The notes beneath the pieces were generated by a model that saw only the letters and a list, made by a program, of their open reading frames with translations, had not been told where the DNA came from and did not search any database. Below are positions 57,149 through 64,000 of a stretch of DNA of 64,000 nt, one piece after another. Both the position numbers and the translations under genes were made by a program. Source of the stretch: Janthinobacterium fluminis. Its GTDB lineage: Bacteria; Pseudomonadota; Gammaproteobacteria; Burkholderiales; Burkholderiaceae_D. Location of the stretch: NCBI RefSeq assembly GCF_028595325.1, contig NZ_JAQQXR010000010.1, positions 62,001-126,000 of the forward strand. Reading direction: 5' to 3'. Every line of letters begins with the position of its first letter. Position 1 is the first letter of the stretch.

Positions 57149-58287
57149 ACGACATGCCTACCCTACCCGAAACGAGTGCGCCCCCGGGCGCCGCCGCCAA
57201 CGCCGCCGCTCCGGCGGTCGAGCCGAGCAAGCCGGCCGCCGCGCCGGCCCTGAGCGACACGCTGCAAAAGCCGCTGACCATCGCCGTCATCACGCTGGCG
57301 ATTTTGCTGGCGGCGCAGACCTGGTCGACCCACAACCAGGTGCGCAGCCTGCGCGAGGACGTCGCGCGGCGCCTGCAAAAGGGCGACGCCAGCAACGCCG
57401 ACACGGGCACGCTGGCGCGCACCGTGCAGGACGCCACCAAGGAATTGCAATCCAAGGTGAGCCTGCTGGAAAACCGCCAGACCGAGGCGCAAAGCCAGCA
57501 GCTGGCGCTGGAGCAGCTCTACAACGACCTGTCGAAGAACCGCGACGAATGGGCGCTGGCGGAGATCGAGCAGGTGCTGTCGACGGCCAGCCAGCAGCTG
57601 CAACTGGCCGGCAACGTGCCGGGCGCGCTGATCGCGCTGCAAAACGCCGACCGCAGCCTGTCGCGCTCGGACAAGCCGCAATTCATCACGATCCGCCGCG
57701 CCATCGCCAAGGACACGGAAAAACTCAAGGCGCTGCCGAGCGTCGACGCGATCGGCGTGGCGCTGCGCCTGGACGCGGTGATCGCCCAGGTCGACTCGCT
57801 GCCGATGCTGGCCGACGAAAAACCGGTGCTGCCGGCGCCCAAGCCGGCCAAGGCCAAGCCGGCCGGCAAGGGCGCCGTGGCGCCCGCCGCCGCGCCGGCC
57901 AGCCCGTGGCTGCTGAAGCTGGAGGAGCTGTGGGACGGCTGGAGCAGCGAAATGTGGGCCGACGTGCGCCAGCTGATCCGCATCCGCAGCGTGGCCACGC
58001 CGGACGCGCTGATGCTGTCGCCGACGCAAGCCTATTTCCTGCGCGAGAACGTCAAGCTGCGCCTGCTCAACGCCCGCCTGGCCCTGCTGGCGCGCAACGA
58101 GACGGCCTTCCGCAACGACTTGATCGCGGCCCAGGACGCGCTGGTGAAGTATTTCGACACCCGCGCCAAGCCAACCCAGACGGCGCAGGCGTTGCTGCGG
58201 CAAGTACAGGCAAGCAATCTCGCCATCGAGATGCCGACCTTGTCCGACAGCCTGAACGCCGTGCGCAACTATAAAGCGAAGCCCTAA
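57145..58287 (+). CDS. hemX: HemX-like membrane protein
   Basis: 380 residues with one membrane helix (LTIAVITLAILLAAQTW, about 47-63) after a cytoplasmic Pro/Ala-rich head, then a periplasmic coiled-coil region (LREDVARRLQ to QNADRSLSRSD) and the conserved LMLSPTQAYFLRENVKLRLLNARLALLARN. This is the HemX family (formerly annotated as a uroporphyrinogen methyltransferase, but no methyltransferase domain is present). It probably scaffolds heme-biosynthesis enzymes with HemY. Ends 5 bp before hemY. Confidence 0.92.
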   Translation: MNDMPTLPETSAPPGAAANAAAPAVEPSKPAAAPALSDTLQKPLTIAVITLAILLAAQTWSTHNQVRSLREDVARRLQKGDASNADTGTLARTVQDATKELQSKVSLLENRQTEAQSQQLALEQLYNDLSKNRDEWALAEIEQVLSTASQQLQLAGNVPGALIALQNADRSLSRSDKPQFITIRRAIAKDTEKLKALPSVDAIGVALRLDAVIAQVDSLPMLADEKPVLPAPKPAKAKPAGKGAVAPAAAPASPWLLKLEELWDGWSSEMWADVRQLIRIRSVATPDALMLSPTQAYFLRENVKLRLLNARLALLARNETAFRNDLIAAQDALVKYFDTRAKPTQTAQALLRQVQASNLAIEMPTLSDSLNAVRNYKAKP

Positions 58288-58292
58288 GCCCC

Positions 58293-59489
58293 ATGCGTCT
58301 ATTTCTCTGGTTACTCGCGCTGATGGCCACGGCCATCGGCATCGCCGTGACGGCCCGTTTCAACCCCGGCAACGTGGTGCTGTTCTATCCGCCATACCGG
58401 ATGGACCTGTCGCTGAACTTCTTCCTGTTGCTGCAGGCGCTGCTGTTCGTGCTGCTGTACCTGGCCATCCGCGCCTTCCGCGCCACCGTCAGCATGCCGG
58501 GCCGCGTCGCCGCCTACCGGCTGCGCAAGCGCGAGCGCGACGCCAACAAGGGCTTGCGCGAAGCCTTGAAGGGACTGTTCGAGGGCCGCTTCGGCCACGC
58601 CGAAAAAGCCGCGTTGCGCGCCGCCGACCTGCCCGAGAACGCCGGCCTGGCCGCGCTGATCGGCGCCCGCGCCGCGCACCGCATGCGCCAGACCGAGCGG
58701 CGCGACGTCTGGCTGGCCAAGGTGGGCGGCGACGCCGCGCTGAAGACGGCGCGCCTGATGACGATGACGGAACTGCTCGTCGACGACCACCAGCCCGAGG
58801 CGGCGCTGGAAGCCGTGCGCGAACTCAATGCCAGCGGCACGCGCCACATCCACGCCCTGCAATGGTCGCTGAAGGCCCAGCAGCAGGCGAAAAACTGGCC
58901 GGAAGTGCTGCGCCTGGTGCGCTCGCTCGACAAGCACCGCGCCCTGCACCCGGCGCTGTCCTCGCGCCTGCGCGAACTGGCCTATGAAGACTTGCTGTCG
59001 GACCGCTCGCACGACGCCGAATCCGTGATGCGGGTCTGGTCGACGGTGCCGGGCGCCGACCGCATCAAGCCCTATGTCGCCTGCCGCGCCGCCACGGCCC
59101 TCAACGAGCGCGGCCTGCACGACGAGGCGCGCCTGGTGGCCGAGGAGGCGCTGGAAGCGAACTGGGACGAGCGCGTCGTGCGCGCCTACCGCGACGCGGC
59201 GGCGCCGGCCGGCTCGCCGGCCCTGCTGGCACAGATCGAACATTGCGAGCGCTGGGTGCGGCAACGCCCGACCGACGCGGAACTGGCCTTGACGCTGGGC
59301 GCCCTGTGCCTGAAGCAAAAGCTCTGGGGCAAGGCCCAGCGCCACCTGGAACAGGCGCTGTCGGACGCCGGCGACGCGCGCATGGTGCGCGAAGCCCATT
59401 TGAAACTGGCGCAACTGCACGACGCCTTGCAACAGCCGGACGAGGCGGCGGCCCACTACCGCCAGTGCGCGCTGGCGACCATCCTGTAA
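58293..59489 (+). CDS. hemY: HemY, heme biosynthesis-associated TPR protein
   Basis: 398 residues. Two N-terminal helices (about 2-22 and 42-64), then a TPR-rich region (about 85-395) in which LAALIGARAAHRM, HALQWSLKAQQQAKNWPEVLRLV and LALTLGALCLKQKLWGKAQRHLEQAL are clear. This is the proteobacterial HemY of the hemCDXY operon, not the oxygen-dependent protoporphyrinogen oxidase of Gram-positives. Last gene of the operon; a terminator follows directly. Confidence 0.94.
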   Translation: MRLFLWLLALMATAIGIAVTARFNPGNVVLFYPPYRMDLSLNFFLLLQALLFVLLYLAIRAFRATVSMPGRVAAYRLRKRERDANKGLREALKGLFEGRFGHAEKAALRAADLPENAGLAALIGARAAHRMRQTERRDVWLAKVGGDAALKTARLMTMTELLVDDHQPEAALEAVRELNASGTRHIHALQWSLKAQQQAKNWPEVLRLVRSLDKHRALHPALSSRLRELAYEDLLSDRSHDAESVMRVWSTVPGADRIKPYVACRAATALNERGLHDEARLVAEEALEANWDERVVRAYRDAAAPAGSPALLAQIEHCERWVRQRPTDAELALTLGALCLKQKLWGKAQRHLEQALSDAGDARMVREAHLKLAQLHDALQQPDEAAAHYRQCALATIL

Positions 59490-59492
59490 GCG

Positions 59493-59526
59493 CGGCCCGT
59501 TTTTCGCACGAAGAACGGGCCGTTTT
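59493..59526 (+). terminator. Intrinsic terminator of the hem operon
   Basis: 12-bp stem (59493-59504 with 59511-59522, one G-U pair) around a 6-nt loop, followed by TTTT at 59523-59526. It starts three bases after the hemY stop. Confidence 0.9.
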
Positions 59527-59607
59527 GCTTGCTGCGCCGCACAAAGCGACGCCGCTTCGCTATAATTACGCCATTACAAAATATTGTCCGCAAACTGAGG
59601 AATCCCC

Positions 59608-60156
59608 ATGAGTCTGAACAAAGTATCCGCCGGCCGCGACCTGCCGAACGATTTCAACGTCATCATTGAAATCCCGATGAACGCCGACCCGATCAAGTAC
59701 GAAGTCGACAAGGAAAGCGGCGCGATCTTCGTCGACCGCTTCATGGGCACGGCCATGCACTACCCATGCAACTACGGCTACGTGCCGAACACCCTGTCCG
59801 ACGACGGCGACCCGGTCGACGTGCTGGTCATCACCCCGTTCCCGCTGATCCCGGGCGTGGTGGTGCGCTGCCGTCCCATCGGCGTGCTGAAAATGACCGA
59901 CGAAGCCGGTGAAGACGCCAAGGTGCTGGCCGTGCCGGTCGACAAAGTGCTGTCGATCTACAGCCACTGGCACAAGCCGGAAGACCTGAACGAACTGCGC
60001 CTGCGCCAGATCCAGCACTTCTTCGAGCACTACAAAGACCTGGAAAAAGGCAAATGGGTGAAGATCGACGGCTGGTACGGCCCGGAAGACGCGAAAGCGG
60101 AAATCCTCAACGGCGTCGCCTCGTACAAGAAGAGCGAGGAAGCGGCCGGCGCCTAA
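59608..60156 (+). CDS. ppa: Inorganic pyrophosphatase
   Basis: 182 residues, family I soluble pyrophosphatase. Signature [10 protein letters not shown] with the metal-binding aspartates, [28 protein letters not shown], and [10 protein letters not shown]. It hydrolyses PPi to drive biosynthesis. AGGAA precedes ATG. Own transcript between terminators at 59493-59526 and 60181-60213. Confidence 0.97.
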   Translation: MSLNKVSAGRDLPNDFNVIIEIPMNADPIKYEVDKESGAIFVDRFMGTAMHYPCNYGYVPNTLSDDGDPVDVLVITPFPLIPGVVVRCRPIGVLKMTDEAGEDAKVLAVPVDKVLSIYSHWHKPEDLNELRLRQIQHFFEHYKDLEKGKWVKIDGWYGPEDAKAEILNGVASYKKSEEAAGA

Positions 60157-60180
60157 GCACGCCGGCAACGCCGCCCACAA

Positions 60181-60213
60181 CGCACCCGGCGCTCAACGCG
60201 GGTGCGTTTTTTT
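60181..60213 (+). terminator. Intrinsic terminator of ppa
   Basis: CGCACCCG (60181-60188) pairs with CGGGTGCG (60199-60206), 10-nt loop, followed by seven Ts (60207-60213). Confidence 0.92.
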
Positions 60214-60324
60214 ACGTCCGGACTTTGCCGCCTCCATGAGGCCGATCAAACCCCGCCGGCGGCGCGCGGAACCCGCGCCCTCCGCCGCACTCTGACACTG
60301 TATCGCCCAGTCCCGGAGTCTGCC

Positions 60325-60960
60325 ATGTCATCCCTGCCCATGCTGATGCGTTCATGGTGGATACTCGCCCTGCGCGGCGCCATCGCCGTGCTGTTCGGCC
60401 TGTTCGCGCTGGCCACGCCCGGCGTGACGCTGCTCTCCCTCATCGCCGTGTTCGCCGTCTACGCCTTGCTGGCCGGCGCCGTGGCCATCGCCGGCGCGCT
60501 GCGCAACCGCCGCGGCGCCGCGGACTGGTGGCTGCTGTTGCTGATGGGACTGGTCAGCGTCGGCGCCGGCGTACTGGCAGCCCGGCATCCGGCCCTGACG
60601 GTGCTGGCGCTCCTCATCGTCATCGGCGTCAACGCCATCGTCACCGGCGTGCTCGACCTTGCGCTTGCCGTGCGGCTGCGCAAGGTCATCGGCGGCGAAT
60701 GGCTGCTGATACTCAGCGCGGCCACGGCCATCGTCTTCGGCCTGCTGATCCTGGCCTACCCCGGCGCCGGCGCGCTGGTGCTGGTGTGGCTGATCGGCGC
60801 CTACGCCCTGCTGACGGGTCTGCTGTACCTGGCGCTGGCCTACCGCGCCTACTCTTTCGCCGCGCCGCGTCCGGCGGCGCAGGGCGGCGCGGCGCCGGAG
60901 GCCGCGCCGAAAGCGGAGCGCCGCGTCGCCGAGCGGCGCATGAAGCCGGCGGCCTGCTAG
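60325..60960 (+). CDS. HdeD family membrane protein
   Basis: 211 residues from ATG 60325 (CCCGGAG upstream). Six predicted helices across about 10-185 (WWILALRGAIAVLFGLFAL start is diagnostic for HdeD, the acid-resistance membrane protein) and a basic tail (ERRVAERRMKPAA). Exact function is unknown; in E. coli it gives acid resistance at high cell density. The downstream DUF5335 gene starts 28 bp later. Confidence 0.88.
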   Translation: MSSLPMLMRSWWILALRGAIAVLFGLFALATPGVTLLSLIAVFAVYALLAGAVAIAGALRNRRGAADWWLLLLMGLVSVGAGVLAARHPALTVLALLIVIGVNAIVTGVLDLALAVRLRKVIGGEWLLILSAATAIVFGLLILAYPGAGALVLVWLIGAYALLTGLLYLALAYRAYSFAAPRPAAQGGAAPEAAPKAERRVAERRMKPAAC

Positions 60961-60987
60961 CGGGCCGCTCACTGTGGAGGAGGGGGT

Positions 60988-61329
60988 ATGACGATAGCGA
61001 AGATTGACAAGCCAAACTGGCATGACTACTTTGGGCGCATCTCGAAAACGCTGGTCGGCAAGAACGCCGAACTGGAGGTGGACGCGCTGGAAATCGGCAG
61101 CCAGCTTGAGGCGGACTGGGTGCCGCTGCTCGGCATCGTCTACGATCCGGCCAGCGACATTCTGGCGGTCATGGTCGAGGGCCTGGATCACATGATACGG
61201 CACCCGCAAACCCTGTACGTCGACATGCTCGGCAGCGAATTGCTGAGCATGGAAGTGAACGACGCCGACCATTTCCGCCACATCATCAAGCTGCGCGACC
61301 CGCTGCTGCTGGCGGCGCCGCATGGCTGA
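60988..61329 (+). CDS. DUF5335 family protein
   Basis: 113 residues with the ribosome site GGAGGAGGGGG. Domain pattern WHDYFGRISKTLVGKNAELEV, EADWVPLLGIVYDPASD, GLDHMIRHPQTLYVD, and the end HIIKLRDPLLL, which agrees with the small DUF5335 family of bacterial proteins. No catalytic residues. Possibly co-transcribed with the HdeD gene. Its stop is 14 bp from the convergent GNAT stop. Confidence 0.8.
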   Translation: MTIAKIDKPNWHDYFGRISKTLVGKNAELEVDALEIGSQLEADWVPLLGIVYDPASDILAVMVEGLDHMIRHPQTLYVDMLGSELLSMEVNDADHFRHIIKLRDPLLLAAPHG

Positions 61330-61343
61330 GGTCGGCGTCCTTG

Positions 61344-62486
61344 CTACGTGCTTGCCTGCCGGAAGGGATTGCGGTCGTTCAACTCGTCGATATAACTGTC
61401 GATGCCGCCGCGCTCGCGCTCAAGAAAGCGTTCGATGGCGTCGGCGAAAGCCGGATGGGCCAGCCAGTGCGCCGACCAGGTTTTTTGCGGCAGAAACCCC
61501 CGCGCCATCTTGTGCTCGCCCTGGGCGCCGCCCTCGAAAGTGGCGATCTTGTGCGCGATGCAAAATTCCAGCGGCTGGTAATACGCCGTCTCGAAGTGCA
61601 GGCAGGGCACATGCTCCAGCGCCCCCCAATAGCGGCCGAACAGGGTGTCGTCGCTGTGGATCAGCAGCGAGGCGGCAATGTCCCTGCCATTGCGCGCGGC
61701 GATGACCAGCAGTATATTCTGCGGCATCGCGGCGCCGATGCGCAGGAAAAAGTCCAGATTCAAGTACGGCGAGGAGCGGTGTTCGGCATAGGTGTTCGCG
61801 TAGCAGCGGTGGAACAGGCGCCAGTCCGCTTCGCCGGCGTCGGCGCCGCGCACCTGGCGCATCGTCACGCCGGCTTCGGCCACCTTGCGCCGCTCGGCGC
61901 GGATATTTTTGCGCTTCTTGTGCTCCAGGGTGGCCAGAAACGCCTCGAAGTCCCGGTAGCCCGGATTCAGCCAATGGAACTGCACGCCGCTGCGCAACAT
62001 GAAGCCGGCCTCCTGCAGTTGGCGCGCCTGCGCCTGCGGCGCGAACAGCACATGGCTAGACGACATGCCGGCCGCTTCCTGCTGCGCGCACAGCAGCTCG
62101 ACCAGCGCGGCGCGGGCGGCGGCGTCGCGCGCCAGCAGGCGCCCGCCCGCCACCGGCGTGAACGGGATCGCCGACAGCAGCTTGGGGTAGTAGTCGAGCC
62201 CGTTTCTCTGGTAGGCGTCGGCCCAGGCCCAGTCGAACACGTATTCGCCGTAGGAATGCGACTTGACGTACAAGGGCATCGCCGCCGCCAGCGTGTCGCC
62301 TTGCCATAGCGCCAGATATTGCGGCTGCCAGCCCGTGTCCGGCGCCACGCAGCCCGACGCGTGCAGTGCGTGCAGGAAGGCGTAGGACAGGAAGGGATTG
62401 CCGTCCCGCTGGGTGGCCAGCAGCGCCGACCACGCCGGTGCGCCAATTTCAGCCAAAGAAGAAACGATACCCGTGCGATAATTCAT
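61344..62486 (-). CDS. GNAT superfamily protein (DUF482, FemAB-like)
   Basis: 380 residues. Double-GNAT/FemAB-like fold known from the COG3146 group: WSALLATQRDGNPFLSYAFLHAL, YGEYVFDWAWADAYQRNGLDYYPK, KKRKNIRAERRKV, LHFETAYYQPLEFCI and GAQGEHKMARGFLP. The family may transfer amino acids or acyl groups to a peptidoglycan or lipid acceptor; substrate unproven. Divergent from nadE (95 bp). Confidence 0.9.
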   Translation of the reverse strand: MNYRTGIVSSLAEIGAPAWSALLATQRDGNPFLSYAFLHALHASGCVAPDTGWQPQYLALWQGDTLAAAMPLYVKSHSYGEYVFDWAWADAYQRNGLDYYPKLLSAIPFTPVAGGRLLARDAAARAALVELLCAQQEAAGMSSSHVLFAPQAQARQLQEAGFMLRSGVQFHWLNPGYRDFEAFLATLEHKKRKNIRAERRKVAEAGVTMRQVRGADAGEADWRLFHRCYANTYAEHRSSPYLNLDFFLRIGAAMPQNILLVIAARNGRDIAASLLIHSDDTLFGRYWGALEHVPCLHFETAYYQPLEFCIAHKIATFEGGAQGEHKMARGFLPQKTWSAHWLAHPAFADAIERFLERERGGIDSYIDELNDRNPFRQAST

Positions 62487-62581
62487 TTTTGTCGGTCAGC
62501 ATTCACCAGCCATGTTCGGGCCGCTGTTCGCCCTTGGGACCCGTCCCGCTTTACTCACTCGAATTTACCATTATTGCCATC

Positions 62582-64000
62582 ATGACAGTCAAAGTCGCAA
62601 TCGCTCAAATGAACAGTACCGTCGGCGATCTGGCCGGCAACCGCGCCAAGATCGTCGATGCCTGCCGCCGCGCCCACGAAGCGGGCGCCGATATCGTGCT
62701 GACCCCGGAATTGTCGCTGGTCGGCTATCCACCGGAAGACCTGTTGCTGCGCAGCGCATTTTACGCAAAAACCCAGGAAACGTTTGCCGCACTGGCCCTG
62801 GAGCTGGCGCAGTTCAAGGATGTGCACGTCGTCGTCGGCCTGCCGGTGATGGAGGAGGGCAGCGACAGGCGCTACAACGCCGCTGCGGTGCTGGTCAACG
62901 GCGAGGTGCTGGGCACCTACCGCAAGCACGATTTGCCGAATACCGCGGTGTTCGATGAAAAACGCTATTTCGCCTCGGCCGACCGCGCGCTGGTGTTCGC
63001 CGTCAAGGGCGTGCGCTTCGGCGTCAATATTTGCGAGGACACCTGGTTCGAGCACGCGCCCGGCCGCGCCAGGGAGGCCGGCGCGCAAGTGCTGCTGGTG
63101 CCGAACGGCTCGCCCTACCATATGAACAAGCAGCACTTGCGCTATGAAACCATGCGCAAGAACGTCTGCGCCCAGGGCATGGCGCTGGTGTACGCGAACC
63201 TGGTCGGCGGCCAGGACGAGTTGATCTTCGACGGCGATTCCTTCGTCATGGACCAGGACGGCACGATTTGCGCCCAGCTCAAGCATTTTGAGGAAGACTT
63301 GCAAGTGGTCGCCTTCGACGGCGCGCGGCCGCAACCGGGCGCGCTGGCGCCGGCCCTGTCGATCGAGGCCCAGGTTTACCAGGCGCTGGTGCTGGGCGTG
63401 CGCGACTACATCGGCAAGAACGGCTTCCCGGGCGTGCTCATCGGCATGTCGGGCGGCGTCGATTCCGCGCTGACGCTGGCCGTCGCCGTCGACGCGCTGG
63501 GCGCCGACAAGGTGCGCGCCGTGATGATGCCGTCGCCGTACACGGCCGACATCTCGTGGATCGACTCGCGCGACATGGTCAAGCGCCTTGGCGTACGCTA
63601 CGATGAAATCGCGATCAACGCGGCCTTCGACGCCTTCCGCGCCACGCTGGCGCAGGAATTCGCCGGCCTGGCCGAGGACGCCACGGAGGAAAACATCCAG
63701 GCGCGCATCCGCGGCACCATCCTGATGGCGCTGTCGAACAAGCACGGCAGTATTGTGCTGACGACGGGCAACAAGAGCGAGATGGCGGTCGGCTACTGCA
63801 CGCTGTACGGCGACATGGCGGGCGGCTTCGCCGTGATCAAGGATATCGCCAAGACCCTGGTGTACCGCCTGTGCGCCCACCGCAACGGCGTGTCCGACGT
63901 GATTCCGCAGCGCATATTGACGCGCGGACCGTCGGCCGAGTTGCGCCCGGACCAGCTGGATCAGGATTCGCTGCCGCCCTACGAGGTGTTGGATGCGATC
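62582..64000 (+). CDS. nadE: Glutamine-dependent NAD+ synthetase (3' end outside window)
   Basis: 473 codons from ATG 62582 to the window edge; the family is about 540 residues, so some 70 are missing. N-terminal nitrilase-like glutaminase with the triad Glu43 (TPELSLVGYPPED), Lys115 (YRKHDLPN) and Cys151 (NICEDTWFE); C-terminal synthetase with the P-loop GMSGGVDSALTL (about 281-292) and TTGNKSEMAVGYCTLYGD. It turns deamido-NAD to NAD with glutamine as the ammonia donor. The two domains are linked by a tunnel in the family. Confidence 0.97.
   Translation, partial: MTVKVAIAQMNSTVGDLAGNRAKIVDACRRAHEAGADIVLTPELSLVGYPPEDLLLRSAFYAKTQETFAALALELAQFKDVHVVVGLPVMEEGSDRRYNAAAVLVNGEVLGTYRKHDLPNTAVFDEKRYFASADRALVFAVKGVRFGVNICEDTWFEHAPGRAREAGAQVLLVPNGSPYHMNKQHLRYETMRKNVCAQGMALVYANLVGGQDELIFDGDSFVMDQDGTICAQLKHFEEDLQVVAFDGARPQPGALAPALSIEAQVYQALVLGVRDYIGKNGFPGVLIGMSGGVDSALTLAVAVDALGADKVRAVMMPSPYTADISWIDSRDMVKRLGVRYDEIAINAAFDAFRATLAQEFAGLAEDATEENIQARIRGTILMALSNKHGSIVLTTGNKSEMAVGYCTLYGDMAGGFAVIKDIAKTLVYRLCAHRNGVSDVIPQRILTRGPSAELRPDQLDQDSLPPYEVLDAI

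Noticed and set aside
57145-58287. Methyltransferase function suggested by older HemX names
   Set aside because: No SAM-binding or SUMT motifs; a membrane helix with coiled coil fits the HemX scaffold family.

Overview
The window looks like ordinary chromosome of a high-GC betaproteobacterium of the Oxalobacteraceae (Massilia/Duganella/Janthinobacterium-like). This rests on gene content and order: ppc divergent from hemC-hemD-hemX-hemY followed by ppa, a long RpoD with an Ala/Lys-rich N-terminus, polyhydroxyalkanoate (PHA) proteins (PhaB and two phasin-type proteins), a cydP-cydA-cydB-cydX operon, and coding density above 90 percent. I see no rRNA, tRNA, CRISPR array, prophage or complete insertion sequence. 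Species assignment is inference.

Layout. 1-5.7 kb (minus strand): an overlapping signalling operon with a phosphodiesterase that carries a LOV blue-light domain, a small protein, an HDOD protein, a PAS histidine kinase and the start of a response regulator. 5.9-11.6 kb: small stress and storage genes (glycine-zipper protein, universal stress protein, acetoacetyl-CoA reductase, DksA-like protein, an unknown lipoprotein pair, hydroxypyruvate isomerase). 11.7-15.8 kb: RhlE-type helicase, SuhB and TrmJ, with two members of a dispersed inverted-repeat family. 15.9-19.1 kb: Tat subunit, GMC flavoprotein and lipase operon. 19.4-23.1 kb: a 1210-residue REC-REC-GAF-PAS-GGDEF-EAL-REC protein. 23.1-29.5 kb: a two-domain reductase that closely resembles alcohol-forming fatty acyl-CoA reductase, divergent from a phasin with a histone-like tail, then patatin, TetR regulator, TPR protein and LOG protein. 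29.5-33.8 kb: metallopeptidase and the cytochrome bd operon including the tiny CydX and CydP, led by a GbsR/MarR regulator.

34-37 kb: KGG stress protein, hemerythrin, a second phasin and a medium-chain reductase. 37.2-42.4 kb: PurU, YaeQ, a copper pair (DUF2946 and PCuAC), an Rpn nuclease, a GIN-domain protein and a C-terminally truncated RlmI. 42.5-46 kb: two multiheme cytochromes divergent from a MocR-type regulator. 46-52.3 kb: 3'-5' exonuclease, ProQ, a probable non-coding transcript, RpoD and a NarX-like histidine kinase. 52.4-60.2 kb: ppc, the heme operon and ppa. 60.3-64 kb: two small envelope/stress genes, a GNAT protein and the 5' part of nadE.

Themes: cyclic-di-GMP and possible light signalling, carbon storage (PHA and possibly fatty alcohol or wax), and respiration/heme/copper functions. 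The most unusual items are the LOV-EAL protein whose conserved flavin-contacting glutamine is valine, the fatty acyl-CoA reductase next to a phasin, a plus-strand terminator upstream of rpoD with no gene to terminate, the truncated rlmI, and three dispersed palindromes, two of which appear to serve as terminators.
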